Source: JAEUOS01 sp046160545 (lineage in GTDB: Bacteria > Pseudomonadota > Gammaproteobacteria > Burkholderiales > JAEUOS01). From it: a stretch of DNA of 64,000 bases. The position numbers were made by a program, and so were the translations under genes. This document shows positions 46,769 through 55,170 of this stretch, piece by piece. The stretch lies in NCBI GenBank assembly GCA_046160545.1, contig JBJXGS010000184.1:1-64000 (forward strand), given 5' to 3'. The stretch's first letter is position 1; each line of letters opens with the position of its first letter. Below the pieces are notes generated by a model. The model was not told the origin of the DNA. It saw only the letters and a program-made list of their open reading frames with translations, and did no database searches.

Positions 46769-48031
46769 CTATGGAATTATAAAAGATTCCGCCAGCTTCT
46801 TAGGTACCGGCTTCAACTTGAGCCTTGGATAGTGCGGCAGGCCGTTACGGTAGGGTGGAGCGTCTTGGCCGGCGATCAGCGGCGACAGATAGTCGCGACA
46901 GGCCTGCGTGATGTGGAAGCCGTCCGCAGTGATGAACTTGCGCGGCATCATCTTCTCGTGATTGGCCACCCTGGATAGCGCGACTGGTTCGATCTTCCAG
47001 CGGTAGGGTTTGCTCGAGGTACGCTTGATCGCCGCCATCACGGCGGTCTTGCCGGCCACCGCATAGCGCACGGCCTCGCGCCCGACCGCATAGGCCTGTT
47101 CGACGTCGGTCCTGGAGGCCAGATGCCGTGCAGCGCGCTGCAGATAGTCAGCCACGGCCCAGTGATATTTGTAGCCGAGCTTGTCCTTGACCAACTGCGC
47201 GATGAGCGGCGCGACGCCGCCCAACTGGGCGTGACCGAAGGCGTCCTTGAGGCCGGTCTCGGAGAGGAACTTGCCTTCGGCGTTCTGCAGGCCCTCGGAG
47301 ACGGCGATGGTGCAATAGCCCCACTTCTTGACCGTCGCGTCGACGCGGGCCAGAAAGCGAGCCTCCTCAAAGCGAACCTCCGGCATCAGGAGGATGTGCG
47401 GCGCCTGGCCGGTTTCCTCGGCGGCAAGCCCGCAGGCGGCGGTGATCCAGCCGGCATGCCGGCCCATGACCTCGAGCACGAAGATCTTGGTCGAGGTGCG
47501 CGCCATCGACGCCACGTCCATGCCTGCCTCGCGCATCGACACCGCCACGTACTTCGCCACCGAGCCGAAGCCCGGGCAGTTGTCGGTTTCGGCCAGGTCG
47601 TTGTCGACCGTCTTGGGCACACCAATGCAGGCCACCGGATATCCAAGTGCGCGGCTGACCTCGGAGACCTTGTTGGCGGTATCCATGGAATCGTTGCCGC
47701 CGTTGTAGAAGAAGTAACCGATGTCGTGCGCGCGAAATACGTCGATCAGGCGACGGTACTGTGCTTCGGACTGGTCAAAGGACTTGAGCTTGTAGCGGCA
47801 GGAGCCGAACGCGCCGCCCGGGGTGTGGCGCAGTCCGGCGATGGCGGCGGCCGACTCCGCTCCCGTGTCGATCAGGTCTTCGGTGAGCGCTCCGATGATG
47901 CCGTCCCGGCCGGCATAGAGGCGGCCGATATGTTTTTTGTGCTTGCGCGCCTCTTCGATGACGCCGCAGGCCGAAGCATTGATGACGGCGGTGACACCAC
48001 CGGATTGGGCATAGAAGGCATTGCGCGGCAC
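46769..48031 (-). CDS. pfp: Pyrophosphate-dependent 6-phosphofructokinase
   Basis: Reversible glycolytic enzyme of 420 residues using PPi instead of ATP. 'GGNDS' (111-115) and 'PKTVDND' (139-145) are the substrate motifs of the PPi-dependent clade; ATP enzymes have GGDGS and GTIDND. 'MGRHAGW' binds fructose 6-phosphate. It lies 20 bases downstream of adk. A minus-strand TATAAT (46781-46776) overlaps its last codons and may serve hppA. In the gluconeogenic direction it yields PPi, which hppA could use. Confidence 0.93.
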   Translation of the reverse strand: MPRNAFYAQSGGVTAVINASACGVIEEARKHKKHIGRLYAGRDGIIGALTEDLIDTGAESAAAIAGLRHTPGGAFGSCRYKLKSFDQSEAQYRRLIDVFRAHDIGYFFYNGGNDSMDTANKVSEVSRALGYPVACIGVPKTVDNDLAETDNCPGFGSVAKYVAVSMREAGMDVASMARTSTKIFVLEVMGRHAGWITAACGLAAEETGQAPHILLMPEVRFEEARFLARVDATVKKWGYCTIAVSEGLQNAEGKFLSETGLKDAFGHAQLGGVAPLIAQLVKDKLGYKYHWAVADYLQRAARHLASRTDVEQAYAVGREAVRYAVAGKTAVMAAIKRTSSKPYRWKIEPVALSRVANHEKMMPRKFITADGFHITQACRDYLSPLIAGQDAPPYRNGLPHYPRLKLKPVPKKLAESFIIP

Positions 48032-48050
48032 GACAGGCTCCTTGAATCTT

Positions 48051-48704
48051 TCAGGTGAGGGCGGCGAAGGCGGCGTCGCGAACCGCGTCGACCTGTCCGA
48101 TGCCGTTGATCTTGCGGTAACGTGGGGCGCGCGCGTCGCCGCGGGTGGCCCATCCGGAGTAGTAGCCGATCAGCGCTCGCGTCTGCTCGTGGTAGACCGC
48201 GAGGCGTTTTTTTACCGTTTCCTCGCGGTCATCGTCGCGTTGTATGAGGGGCTCACCGGTGGCGTCGTCGAGGCCCGCGACTTTGGGCGGATTGAATTTC
48301 AAGTGATAGGTGCGGCCCGATGCAAGATGCACGCGGCGCCCGCTCATGCGCTGGACGATTTCCGAGTCGGGCACGTCGATCTCAAGCACGTAATCGATGT
48401 CCACACCGGCCGCCTTCATCGCATCAGCCTGCGGAATCGTGCGCGGAAAGCCGTCGAACAGGTAACCCTTGGCGCAGTCCGGCTCTTTGAGGCGATCCTT
48501 GACCAGGCCGATGATGATGTCATCGGAGACCAGCCCTCCGCTGTCCATGACCTTCTTCGCCGCCAGTCCAAGCGGGGTGCCCGCCTTGACGGCAGCACGC
48601 AGCATGTCCCCGGTGGATATCTGCGGGATGCCGAATCGCTCCTTGATGTGGATAGCCTGAGTTCCCTTGCCTGCGCCCGGCGGCCCCAGCAGAATCAATT
48701 TCAT
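48051..48704 (-). CDS. adk: Adenylate kinase
   Basis: 217 residues. P-loop GPPGAGKGT (7-15) and 'DGFPRTIPQAD' are diagnostic, and the long LID domain ('RRVHLASGRTYHLKFNPPK') lacks zinc cysteines. It converts AMP + ATP to 2 ADP. kdsB lies upstream and pfp immediately downstream. Confidence 0.97.
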   Translation of the reverse strand: MKLILLGPPGAGKGTQAIHIKERFGIPQISTGDMLRAAVKAGTPLGLAAKKVMDSGGLVSDDIIIGLVKDRLKEPDCAKGYLFDGFPRTIPQADAMKAAGVDIDYVLEIDVPDSEIVQRMSGRRVHLASGRTYHLKFNPPKVAGLDDATGEPLIQRDDDREETVKKRLAVYHEQTRALIGYYSGWATRGDARAPRYRKINGIGQVDAVRDAAFAALT

Positions 48705-48745
48705 CGTCTTGTTCTCCCCTGAATGGAAATTCTAGCCGCAATGGC

Positions 48746-49519
48746 CTAGCGGCCGCCGTCGCGCGCGAACAAGGTTCGCACCAGTTCGAGGTCGGCGGCA
48801 GTGTCCACTCCCGGCGCGGCAGTCGCCGCAGTCACATGCACGGCGATGCGCATGCCGTGCCACAGGGCGCGCAGTTGCTCGAGGGCCTCAAAACGCTCGA
48901 GCGGCGCGACCGCAAGGCGCGGATAGGCCCGCAGGAATCTTGTCCGGTAGGCGTAGATGCCGATATGACGATGCACCGGCAACCCGGGCGGCAGCACCGT
49001 CCTGTCGCCTGCGAACGCGTCGCGCGCCCACGGGATGGTGGCACGGCTGAAATAGAGCGCTGTATCGCGGGCGTCGAGCGCGACCTTGACCACGTTGGGG
49101 TTGAACAGGTCGCGCGCATCCTCGAGCAGGTGGCTGGCGGTGGCGATTTCGCAATCCTGGCGCCGGTCGAGCAGCATGGCGACTGCGGCGATCAGGTCGG
49201 GTGCGATCAGTGGTTCATCGCCCTGGACATTTACCACGATGGTTTCGTCTGCAAGGCCCAGGAGGGTCGCGGCCTCGGCCAGCCGGTCGGTGCCCGATGC
49301 ATGGTCGGTGCGCGTCAACAGCGCGGCTTGCCCGTGCGCCTCGACGATCGACTTGATCTCGTCATCATCAGTGGCGATGACGACTTGCTCCGCTCCGCTG
49401 GCACGCGCGCGCTCGGCTACCCGTACCACCATCGGCTTGCCGCCGATATCGGCCAGCACCTTGTCGGCCAAGCGCGAAGAGGCGCGTCGCGCGGGAATCA
49501 GCGCGACAAAGCGCGTCAT
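48746..49519 (-). CDS. kdsB: 3-deoxy-manno-octulosonate cytidylyltransferase
   Basis: Activates KDO as CMP-KDO for lipopolysaccharide (257 residues). 'IPARRASSRLADKVLADIGGKPMVVRV' is the nucleotide-binding N-terminus, and 'NVQGDEPLI' the active-site loop. It overlaps the small Trm112-like gene by four bases and belongs to the exbB-exbD-lpxK-ycaR-kdsB-adk run. Confidence 0.96.
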   Translation of the reverse strand: MTRFVALIPARRASSRLADKVLADIGGKPMVVRVAERARASGAEQVVIATDDDEIKSIVEAHGQAALLTRTDHASGTDRLAEAATLLGLADETIVVNVQGDEPLIAPDLIAAVAMLLDRRQDCEIATASHLLEDARDLFNPNVVKVALDARDTALYFSRATIPWARDAFAGDRTVLPPGLPVHRHIGIYAYRTRFLRAYPRLAVAPLERFEALEQLRALWHGMRIAVHVTAATAAPGVDTAADLELVRTLFARDGGR

Positions 49520-49698
49520 CGCGCCAGTTCGTCTTCGGCGAGCTTGCGCGCTTCTTCCTCGAGCATGACTGGAATGCCATCGCGCACCGGGTAGGCCAGC
49601 CTGGCTGAGCGCGAGATCAGTTCCTGGCGCTCGCGGTCATAGACGAGCGGTCCCTTGGTCACCGGGCAGACGAGGATTTCAAGCAGTTTCGGGTCCAC
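49516..49698 (-). CDS. ycaR: Trm112/YcaR family small protein
   Basis: 60 residues from a GTG start: 'DPKLLEILVCPVTKGPL' and 'LAYPVRDGIPVMLEEEAR' are the Trm112 family motif. Only one cysteine is present, so zinc binding is unlikely. In eukaryotes Trm112 activates methyltransferases; the bacterial role is not settled. The GTG is chosen because the upstream frame lies in lpxK; the overlap with lpxK is 40 bases. It is normally found between lpxK and kdsB, as here. Confidence 0.9.
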   Translation of the reverse strand: MDPKLLEILVCPVTKGPLVYDRERQELISRSARLAYPVRDGIPVMLEEEARKLAEDELAR

Positions 49699-50675
49699 TC
49701 CAGTTTCTCCACGATCGCATCGATGAGCCCGGCCGGGATGATTGCCGTGACCGGAGCGACCCACAGGCGCGGGTCGACGAAAGACGCGCATTTTAGCGCG
49801 TCCTTTTCAGTCATCAGAATGATGTCGGCGTCGATGGCATTGAAATCGTCCGGCTTGAATGCGTGGTGATCGGGAAACGCATGGGCGTCGGCCTTCAGCC
49901 CGGCGGCGGCCAGCGCGTCAAAGAAGCGCGCCGGATTGCCTGTGCCGGCTACCGCGGCCAGACGCCGTCCGGCCAGACCCTTAAGGTTCGTGGCCGCGTG
50001 CGGCGCGTTGAGCTGGCGTAGCGTGTCGAATGCCAATCTCATGGTCCATGCAGATTGCGGCAGACCCGCTGCCTGCATGCCGTTGACCACAACCGCATCG
50101 ACGCTTGCGAGGCGCTCTAGTCGTTCGCGCAGCGGGCCGGCCGGCAGCAGTTCGCCGTTTCCCGCGCCTCGACCATCGAAGACGGCGATCTCGCAGTCGC
50201 GTGCAAGACGCAGGTGTTGAAGACCGTCGTCGCTGATCAGCAAGTCGGTGCGCGGGTGCGCTGCCAGGAGGGCGCGCGCGGCGGCCACGCGGTCGGGCGC
50301 GACCCAGACCGGCATGCCGGTTCGCCGCCTGATGAGGAGAGGCTCGTCTCCAACCCGGGACGGGTCGGAGTCCGCGTCGACTTCGAGAGGTGCTTTTATC
50401 TTCGCACCGTAGCCGCGCGACACCAGCCCCGGCGTGAAGCCACGCGTCGCCAGGGCCGCAGCAAGGGCAATCGCAAGCGGGGTCTTTCCCGTGCCGCCTA
50501 CGACAAGGTTGCCGACGATGAGAATCGGGACCGGCAGCCGCTGCGCCTTGAGCCATCCGCGCCGATACAGCCAGCCTCGCACGGCCACGAGCGCGCCATA
50601 CAAGCAGGACAGGGGCAGCAGCATGATGCTGCGCCAGGTAAGCCCGCTTCGCCACCAGTCCGCGGCGATACCCAT
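49659..50675 (-). CDS. lpxK: Tetraacyldisaccharide 4'-kinase
   Basis: Membrane-associated kinase (338 residues) that phosphorylates the lipid A precursor. The P-loop 'GGTGKTP' is at 60-66 after an N-terminal hydrophobic segment; 'VSRGYG' and 'DDGLQH' are family motifs. The 3' end overlaps ycaR by 40 bases. Confidence 0.95.
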   Translation of the reverse strand: MGIAADWWRSGLTWRSIMLLPLSCLYGALVAVRGWLYRRGWLKAQRLPVPILIVGNLVVGGTGKTPLAIALAAALATRGFTPGLVSRGYGAKIKAPLEVDADSDPSRVGDEPLLIRRRTGMPVWVAPDRVAAARALLAAHPRTDLLISDDGLQHLRLARDCEIAVFDGRGAGNGELLPAGPLRERLERLASVDAVVVNGMQAAGLPQSAWTMRLAFDTLRQLNAPHAATNLKGLAGRRLAAVAGTGNPARFFDALAAAGLKADAHAFPDHHAFKPDDFNAIDADIILMTEKDALKCASFVDPRLWVAPVTAIIPAGLIDAIVEKLEWTRNCLKSSSAR

Positions 50676-50700
50676 GCGCGCTCGCGCGGTTCCGGCGCCG

Positions 50701-51123
50701 TTACCTGGCCGAGGACTGCGTGGTAAAGGTCACCTGACCGAGCCCTGCCATCTGGGCGGCCTGCATGACATGGATTACCGCCTGGTGGGTTGCCTGGGCA
50801 TCCGCGTTGATGACCACTACCGGGTCCTTCTTGCCGGTCGCTGCCGACTTGAGTTCGGCCGACAGGGTGGCTACGTCGCGAAATGTGGTTGCCACCCCGT
50901 TGATCGCATAGCGTGCGCCGGAGGTCACGCCGACATTGATCTCGTTGGGGCGTTCCAGCTGCTTCTCGGCGTCGGCCGTCGGAAGATTGATCTGCAATTC
51001 GGCATACTTCGAATAGGTGGTGGTGATCATGAGGAAAATCAGGATCACCAAGAGGACGTCGATCAACGGAATGAAGTTGATCTCGGGCTCTTCAGGCTGC
51101 CGATTGCGGTTGCGGAAATTCAT
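50701..51123 (-). CDS. exbD: Biopolymer transport protein ExbD
   Basis: 140 residues; a single N-terminal transmembrane helix with the proton-conducting aspartate in 'FIPLIDVLLVILIFLM', and a periplasmic domain. With ExbB it powers TonB or Tol-like systems. It starts 10 bases downstream of exbB. Confidence 0.95.
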   Translation of the reverse strand: MNFRNRNRQPEEPEINFIPLIDVLLVILIFLMITTTYSKYAELQINLPTADAEKQLERPNEINVGVTSGARYAINGVATTFRDVATLSAELKSAATGKKDPVVVINADAQATHQAVIHVMQAAQMAGLGQVTFTTQSSAR

Positions 51124-51133
51124 CCCGATGTCT

Positions 51134-51742
51134 TCAGCTCTTGCGGTCGCCGTGCGCGATGTCGAGAAGCTTGATCGCGGCTTGCTCCATCTCGACCACG
51201 AATCCTTCGACCTTGGCGCGGAAATGCCGGTAGAAGATCAGTGCCGGTACCGCGATCAGGATACCGAAGCCGGTGTTGTACAGAGCCACCGAAATTCCCT
51301 GCGCCAGCGCGGTAGGGTTGCTGCCGGAGGGACTCTGGCTGCCGAAGATCTCGATCATGCCGACCACGGTGCCGAACAAGCCCATCAGGGGTGACGCAGT
51401 GGCGATGGTGCCCAGGCCGTTGAGAAAGCGCCCCAATTCGTGGGTGACGAAGCTGCCAGCTTCCTCGATGGCTTCCTTCATGACATAGCGCGAGCTTTTG
51501 TCGTTGCGCAACCCCGCCGCCAGCACACGGCCGAGCGGTGAGTTGGCCTCGACCTTGTCGATCAGCTCCGGCGTGAGCTGCTTGCCCTTGTAGAGGGTCA
51601 GCACCTCGGCGAGCAGTCGCTCGGGGATCACCTTGGACTTGCGCAGTACGATCAGGCGCTCAATAATCAGCGCGACTGCGATGATCGACGCAATGATCAG
51701 AGGATATATCGGCCATCCGGCCGCCTTGATAATGTCCAGCAC
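51134..51742 (-). CDS. exbB: MotA/TolQ/ExbB proton channel protein ExbB
   Basis: 202 residues with three transmembrane helices; 'ATASPLMGLFGTVVGMIEIF' is the family signature in helix two. Together with ExbD it converts the proton gradient into mechanical force at the inner membrane. No tonB lies adjacent. It is divergent from xseA. Confidence 0.95.
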   Translation of the reverse strand: MLDIIKAAGWPIYPLIIASIIAVALIIERLIVLRKSKVIPERLLAEVLTLYKGKQLTPELIDKVEANSPLGRVLAAGLRNDKSSRYVMKEAIEEAGSFVTHELGRFLNGLGTIATASPLMGLFGTVVGMIEIFGSQSPSGSNPTALAQGISVALYNTGFGILIAVPALIFYRHFRAKVEGFVVEMEQAAIKLLDIAHGDRKS

Positions 51743-51811
51743 GAAGGCTACTCCCCGTCTCGGCTCGCGCAGCTTGCGCGGTGCGGTCCGCAGTTTAGCG
51801 GAAAGGCCGGG

Positions 51812-51834
51812 TTATCCACAACGACGGTGGATAA
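51812..51834. promoter_or_regulatory. Two DnaA boxes in inverted orientation
   Basis: TTATCCACA at 51812-51820 matches the DnaA box consensus at all nine positions. GGTGGATAA (51826-51834) is its complement with one change. The core is a perfect inverted repeat TTATCCAC / GTGGATAA with a 7-base spacer, in the exbB-xseA intergenic region. Two boxes alone do not make an origin. Confidence 0.75.
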
Positions 51835-51869
51835 ACCTGTTGAGAACCCGTCTGCGGATGCGGCGCATG

Positions 51870-51884
51870 CCTTGTGCCACAAGG
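51870..51884. repeat. 15-bp palindrome in the exbB-xseA gap
   Basis: CCTTGTG, C, CACAAGG is a perfect inverted repeat with 7-base arms, 35 bp from the DnaA boxes and 57 bp before the xseA start. It looks operator-like; I cannot name a cognate regulator. Confidence 0.5.
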
Positions 51885-51940
51885 GTCTGCGGTAGTCTGC
51901 ACGCGTTTTGCGCGGCCCGCGGGCGAGCCGGACTCGCGAC

Positions 51941-53284
51941 ATGCTGAGTCGCCCGGAGGAGCCGGCCGGCGGAAACGTCCCCGAGGCGTCCCGCGCGATG
52001 AGCGTGGCCGAGCTCAACCGCGCCGCGCGCGGGCTGCTCGAGCGTGGCCTGCCCCTTGTGCGCGTGTCCGGCGAGGTCTCAGGCGTGGCGCGTCCCGCCT
52101 CGGGGCATGTCTATTTTTCGTTGAAGGACGGCCAGGCGCAAGTCCGCTGTGTCCTCTGGAAAGGGCGTGCTGCAGCGCAGTCGTTTTTGCCGCGCGATGG
52201 CGACGCTGTCGAGGTGCGCGCCGGAGTGACCCTCTTCGAGGCGCGCGGTGACTACCAACTCAACGTCGAGTCGGTCCGCCGCGCCGGGGCGGGCGCCTTG
52301 TTCGAGGCGTTCGTCAGACTCAAGGAGCGCCTCGGTCGCGAAGGATTGTTCGAAGCCTCGCGCAAGCGGACGTTGCCTGCCTTTCCGCGCGCGATCGGCA
52401 TTGTGACCTCGCCGGACGCCGCGGCCTTGCGCGATGTGGTCACCACGCTTAAGCGCCGCGCGCCGATGATCCCTCTGGTGCTCTACCCGGTTCCGGTGCA
52501 GGGTGAGCGGGCTGCGCCGGCGATCGCTGCGGCGCTGGCGGAAGCCAACCGGCGCGCAGAGGTCGATGTCATCATCGTCTGTCGCGGCGGCGGCAGCATC
52601 GAGGATCTGTGGACGTTCAACGAAGAGGTCGTGGCGCGTGCGGTTGCCTCGAGCGACCTGCCCGTGGTGTCGGGGGTCGGCCACGAAACCGACTTCACGA
52701 TCTGCGATTTCGCAGCCGATCTGCGGGCGGCGACGCCTACCGCGGCGGCCGAACTCTGCGCCCCGGCTGCCCGACAGCTGTTTGACCGATTGGGCCAGAG
52801 CGCGGCTGCGCTGGCGCGCGCTGCGGCCGACCGGGTGGCGGATTTGCGCCAGCGCCTGGACTGGGCGACACGCGAACTTGTGGCGCCTCAAGCGCGGCTG
52901 GAAACGCAACGTACGCAACTCGGACATATGGCGCGCCGCCTGGCGAGTGCCGCGCAAATCCGGGTGCGCGCCCTGGCAGCGCGCGCCGACCGCGCCGGTG
53001 CTGCATTGCGTCCACCCGCGACCGGGCGCTTGAGCGAGCGCCTGGCCGCGCAACGACGCAGCCTGCTGTTTGCAGCGCAGGCAGCCGGCGCGCAGCGCGC
53101 GCGCAGGCTCGCCGGCCTCAGCGATGCACTGGGCCATCTGGATCCACAGCGCGTGCTATTGCGCGGCTACAGCCTGGTGCGCGATACGCAGGGCCGGCTG
53201 GTGCGCGACGCAGCGGAACTGGCGGCGGGCGATCGACTGGCGGTCGATTTTGCCAAGGGCCATGCGCGGGTGCGGGTCGAATAA
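51941..53284 (+). CDS. xseA: Exodeoxyribonuclease VII large subunit
   Basis: Catalytic subunit of ExoVII (447 residues). An N-terminal OB-fold ('RVSGEVSGVARPASGHVYFSLKD') precedes the catalytic region with 'RGGGSIEDLWTFNEEVVARA' and 'GVGHETDFTICD', then a long coiled-coil arm. The start is uncertain: 51941 gives a normal length, 51998 is a shorter option (MSVAEL), and 51908 is also open. The small subunit gene xseB is not in this window. Confidence 0.93.
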   Translation: MLSRPEEPAGGNVPEASRAMSVAELNRAARGLLERGLPLVRVSGEVSGVARPASGHVYFSLKDGQAQVRCVLWKGRAAAQSFLPRDGDAVEVRAGVTLFEARGDYQLNVESVRRAGAGALFEAFVRLKERLGREGLFEASRKRTLPAFPRAIGIVTSPDAAALRDVVTTLKRRAPMIPLVLYPVPVQGERAAPAIAAALAEANRRAEVDVIIVCRGGGSIEDLWTFNEEVVARAVASSDLPVVSGVGHETDFTICDFAADLRAATPTAAAELCAPAARQLFDRLGQSAAALARAAADRVADLRQRLDWATRELVAPQARLETQRTQLGHMARRLASAAQIRVRALAARADRAGAALRPPATGRLSERLAAQRRSLLFAAQAAGAQRARRLAGLSDALGHLDPQRVLLRGYSLVRDTQGRLVRDAAELAAGDRLAVDFAKGHARVRVE

Positions 53285-53301
53285 CCCTTTCGCCACCAGG
53301 T

Positions 53302-53330
53302 TTGCCGCGCCGCTCGGGCTGCCCTACAAT
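53302..53330 (+). promoter_or_regulatory. Sigma-70 promoter of sodB
   Basis: -35 TTGCCG (53302-53307), 17 bases, -10 TACAAT (53325-53330). The expected start is near 53337, about 59 bases before the sodB ATG. Confidence 0.7.
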
Positions 53331-53395
53331 CGCGCTCCTGCCGGCCGGCCTACCGACCGGGCCTCACTTCACCACCCGCTCCCGGAGAATCCGCG

Positions 53396-53974
53396 ATGGA
53401 ACACAAGCTTCCCGAACTGCCTTACGCGCTCGAGGCGCTCAGCCCGCATATCTCGAAAGAGACCCTCGAGTTCCACTACGGCAAGCACCACCAGACCTAC
53501 ATCACCAACCTGAACAACCTGATCAAGGGCACCGAATTCGAAAACATGTCCCTCGAGGACATCGTGCGCAAGTCCTCGGGCGGCATGTTCAACAACGCCG
53601 CGCAGGTATGGAACCATACCTTTTACTGGATGGGTTTGTCCCCCAAGGGTGGTGGCGAGCCGTCCGGCGGGCTGGCCGCGGCGATCAATGCCAAGTGGGG
53701 CAGTTTTGCCAAGTTCAAGGAAGAATTCACCAAGGTGAGCGTTGGCACCTTCGGCTCCGGCTGGGGCTGGCTGGTGAAAAAGGCTGACGGCTCGCTCGAC
53801 CTGGCCTCCACCTCCAACGCCGCCACGCCGCTGACCGGGGCGGACAAGCCGCTGCTCACCTGCGACGTGTGGGAGCACGCCTACTACATCGACTACCGCA
53901 ACGCGCGTCCCAAGTATGTCGAGGCATTCTGGAACCTGGTCAACTGGGACTTCGTGGCGAAGAATTTCGCGTGA
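53396..53974 (+). CDS. sodB: Superoxide dismutase [Fe]
   Basis: Cytoplasmic enzyme of 192 residues that dismutates superoxide. Metal ligands H27, H74, D157 and H161 are all present. Q70 in 'FNNAAQVWNHTFYW' is the Fe-type marker; Mn enzymes carry Gln elsewhere. GGAGA lies 6 bases before the ATG. Confidence 0.97.
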   Translation: MEHKLPELPYALEALSPHISKETLEFHYGKHHQTYITNLNNLIKGTEFENMSLEDIVRKSSGGMFNNAAQVWNHTFYWMGLSPKGGGEPSGGLAAAINAKWGSFAKFKEEFTKVSVGTFGSGWGWLVKKADGSLDLASTSNAATPLTGADKPLLTCDVWEHAYYIDYRNARPKYVEAFWNLVNWDFVAKNFA

Positions 53975-54011
53975 CGACCGCTAGCCTGGAGGCCTTTCCG
54001 CGCTCCGCATA

Positions 54012-54053
54012 GCCGCGTGCGCCGGCCTTTCGCCGCAAAGGCCCGTGCGCGGC
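54012..54053. repeat. Hairpin downstream of sodB
   Basis: GGCCTTT (54024-54030) and AAAGGCC (54037-54043) form a perfect 7-bp stem with a 6-base loop, nested inside GCCGCG (54012-54017) and CGCGGC (54048-54053). There is no T-tract, so it may be a Rho-independent-like stop of low efficiency or an mRNA stabiliser. Confidence 0.6.
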
Positions 54054-54128
54054 GCCCGGCGGTGACGCGTTGAGATGGTCCGGCCTTAAGGGTGATCCTG
54101 GCGGGCTGTCATCCGACCCGCGCCCACG

Positions 54129-55154
54129 ATGCCCTTAAAGACCAAACGGCTCAACCTCGCCCTGCAGGGAGGAGGAGCCCACGGCGCATTCACCTGGGGC
54201 GTGCTTGACCGCCTGCTTGAGGATGGCCGCCTGGCATTTGACGGATTGTGCGGCACCAGCGCGGGCGCGATGAATGCCGTCGTCTGTGCCCATGGCATGC
54301 AGCAGGGCGGGCGCGACGGCGCGCGCGCGAGCCTGGAGGAATTTTGGCGCAGGGTGGCCGCTGCGGGTGCGGTCTTTAGCCCGGTACGCGGACTCCCCTT
54401 CGACGCGCTTTTTGGAGGTGCCTGGCGCGCCGCCAGTCATGCCGCCTTCGACACGCTGACCCGCAGCTTTTCGCCTTACCAGCTGAATCCGCTCAATTTC
54501 AACCCGCTGCGCCAGGTGTTGGAGGCGGTGGTTGATTTTGATGCGCTCAAGGCCTGCGACTGCGTCGAACTCTTCGTCTGTGCGACCAATGTCCGCAGCG
54601 GCAAGCCGCGCATTTTCCGCAATCGAGAGGTGTCCGCGGACGCGGTGCTCGCGTCGGCCTGCCTGCCGTACCTGTTCCAGGCGGTCGAGATCGATGGTGA
54701 GGCCTACTGGGACGGCGGCTACATCGGCAACCCGGCCATCTATCCGCTGATCTACGAGACCCGCACAATGGACATCCTGATCGTGCATGTCAATCCGATC
54801 GCGGTGCAGGACGTGCCGCGTACCGCCGCGGAGATCCTCGATCGCGTCAACGAGATTTCCTTCAATTCTTCGCTGGTACGCGAAATGCGAGCGATCGCCT
54901 TCGTGCAAAAGCTGATCGACGACGACTGGATCAAGGACAAGTACAAGTCCAAGCTGAGGAAGCTGCGCATGCATGCGTTGTCGGCGGACGAGGATCTGGC
55001 CCATCTCGGGCTGGACACCAAGCTGGATCCGTCGTGGGACAACCTGGTCGCGTTGCGCGACAAGGGGCGTGCGCGCGCCGCGTTGTGGCTCACTGCGAAT
55101 CACGCAGCCGTAGGTCGTACGGCGACGGTGGACCTGCGTAAGGCCTACCTATGA
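54129..55154 (+). CDS. Patatin-like phospholipase
   Basis: 341 residues of the patatin fold. The oxyanion loop 'GGGAHGA' (14-20), the nucleophile elbow GTSAG with S44, and the dyad aspartate D195 in 'WDGGYIGN' are complete, so it should hydrolyse acyl esters. No signal peptide is seen. Close relatives are RssA/CapV-like proteins of unknown substrate; there is no CBASS-type partner nearby. Convergent with fumA. Confidence 0.92.
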   Translation: MPLKTKRLNLALQGGGAHGAFTWGVLDRLLEDGRLAFDGLCGTSAGAMNAVVCAHGMQQGGRDGARASLEEFWRRVAAAGAVFSPVRGLPFDALFGGAWRAASHAAFDTLTRSFSPYQLNPLNFNPLRQVLEAVVDFDALKACDCVELFVCATNVRSGKPRIFRNREVSADAVLASACLPYLFQAVEIDGEAYWDGGYIGNPAIYPLIYETRTMDILIVHVNPIAVQDVPRTAAEILDRVNEISFNSSLVREMRAIAFVQKLIDDDWIKDKYKSKLRKLRMHALSADEDLAHLGLDTKLDPSWDNLVALRDKGRARAALWLTANHAAVGRTATVDLRKAYL

Positions 55155-55170
55155 GGCGTGCGCGCCGGGT

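Noticed and set aside
51812..51834. Chromosomal origin at the DnaA boxes
   Set aside because: Only two boxes, no A+T-rich unwinding element, and no dnaA or dnaN nearby; a regulatory site is more likely.
54135..55103. Minus-strand open frame opposite the patatin-like gene
   Set aside because: Shadow of a gene whose catalytic motifs are intact on the other strand.
54129..55154. CBASS-type phospholipase effector
   Set aside because: The patatin fold could suggest it, but no nucleotidyltransferase (CD-NTase) or accessory gene is adjacent; it is more likely a housekeeping RssA-like enzyme.
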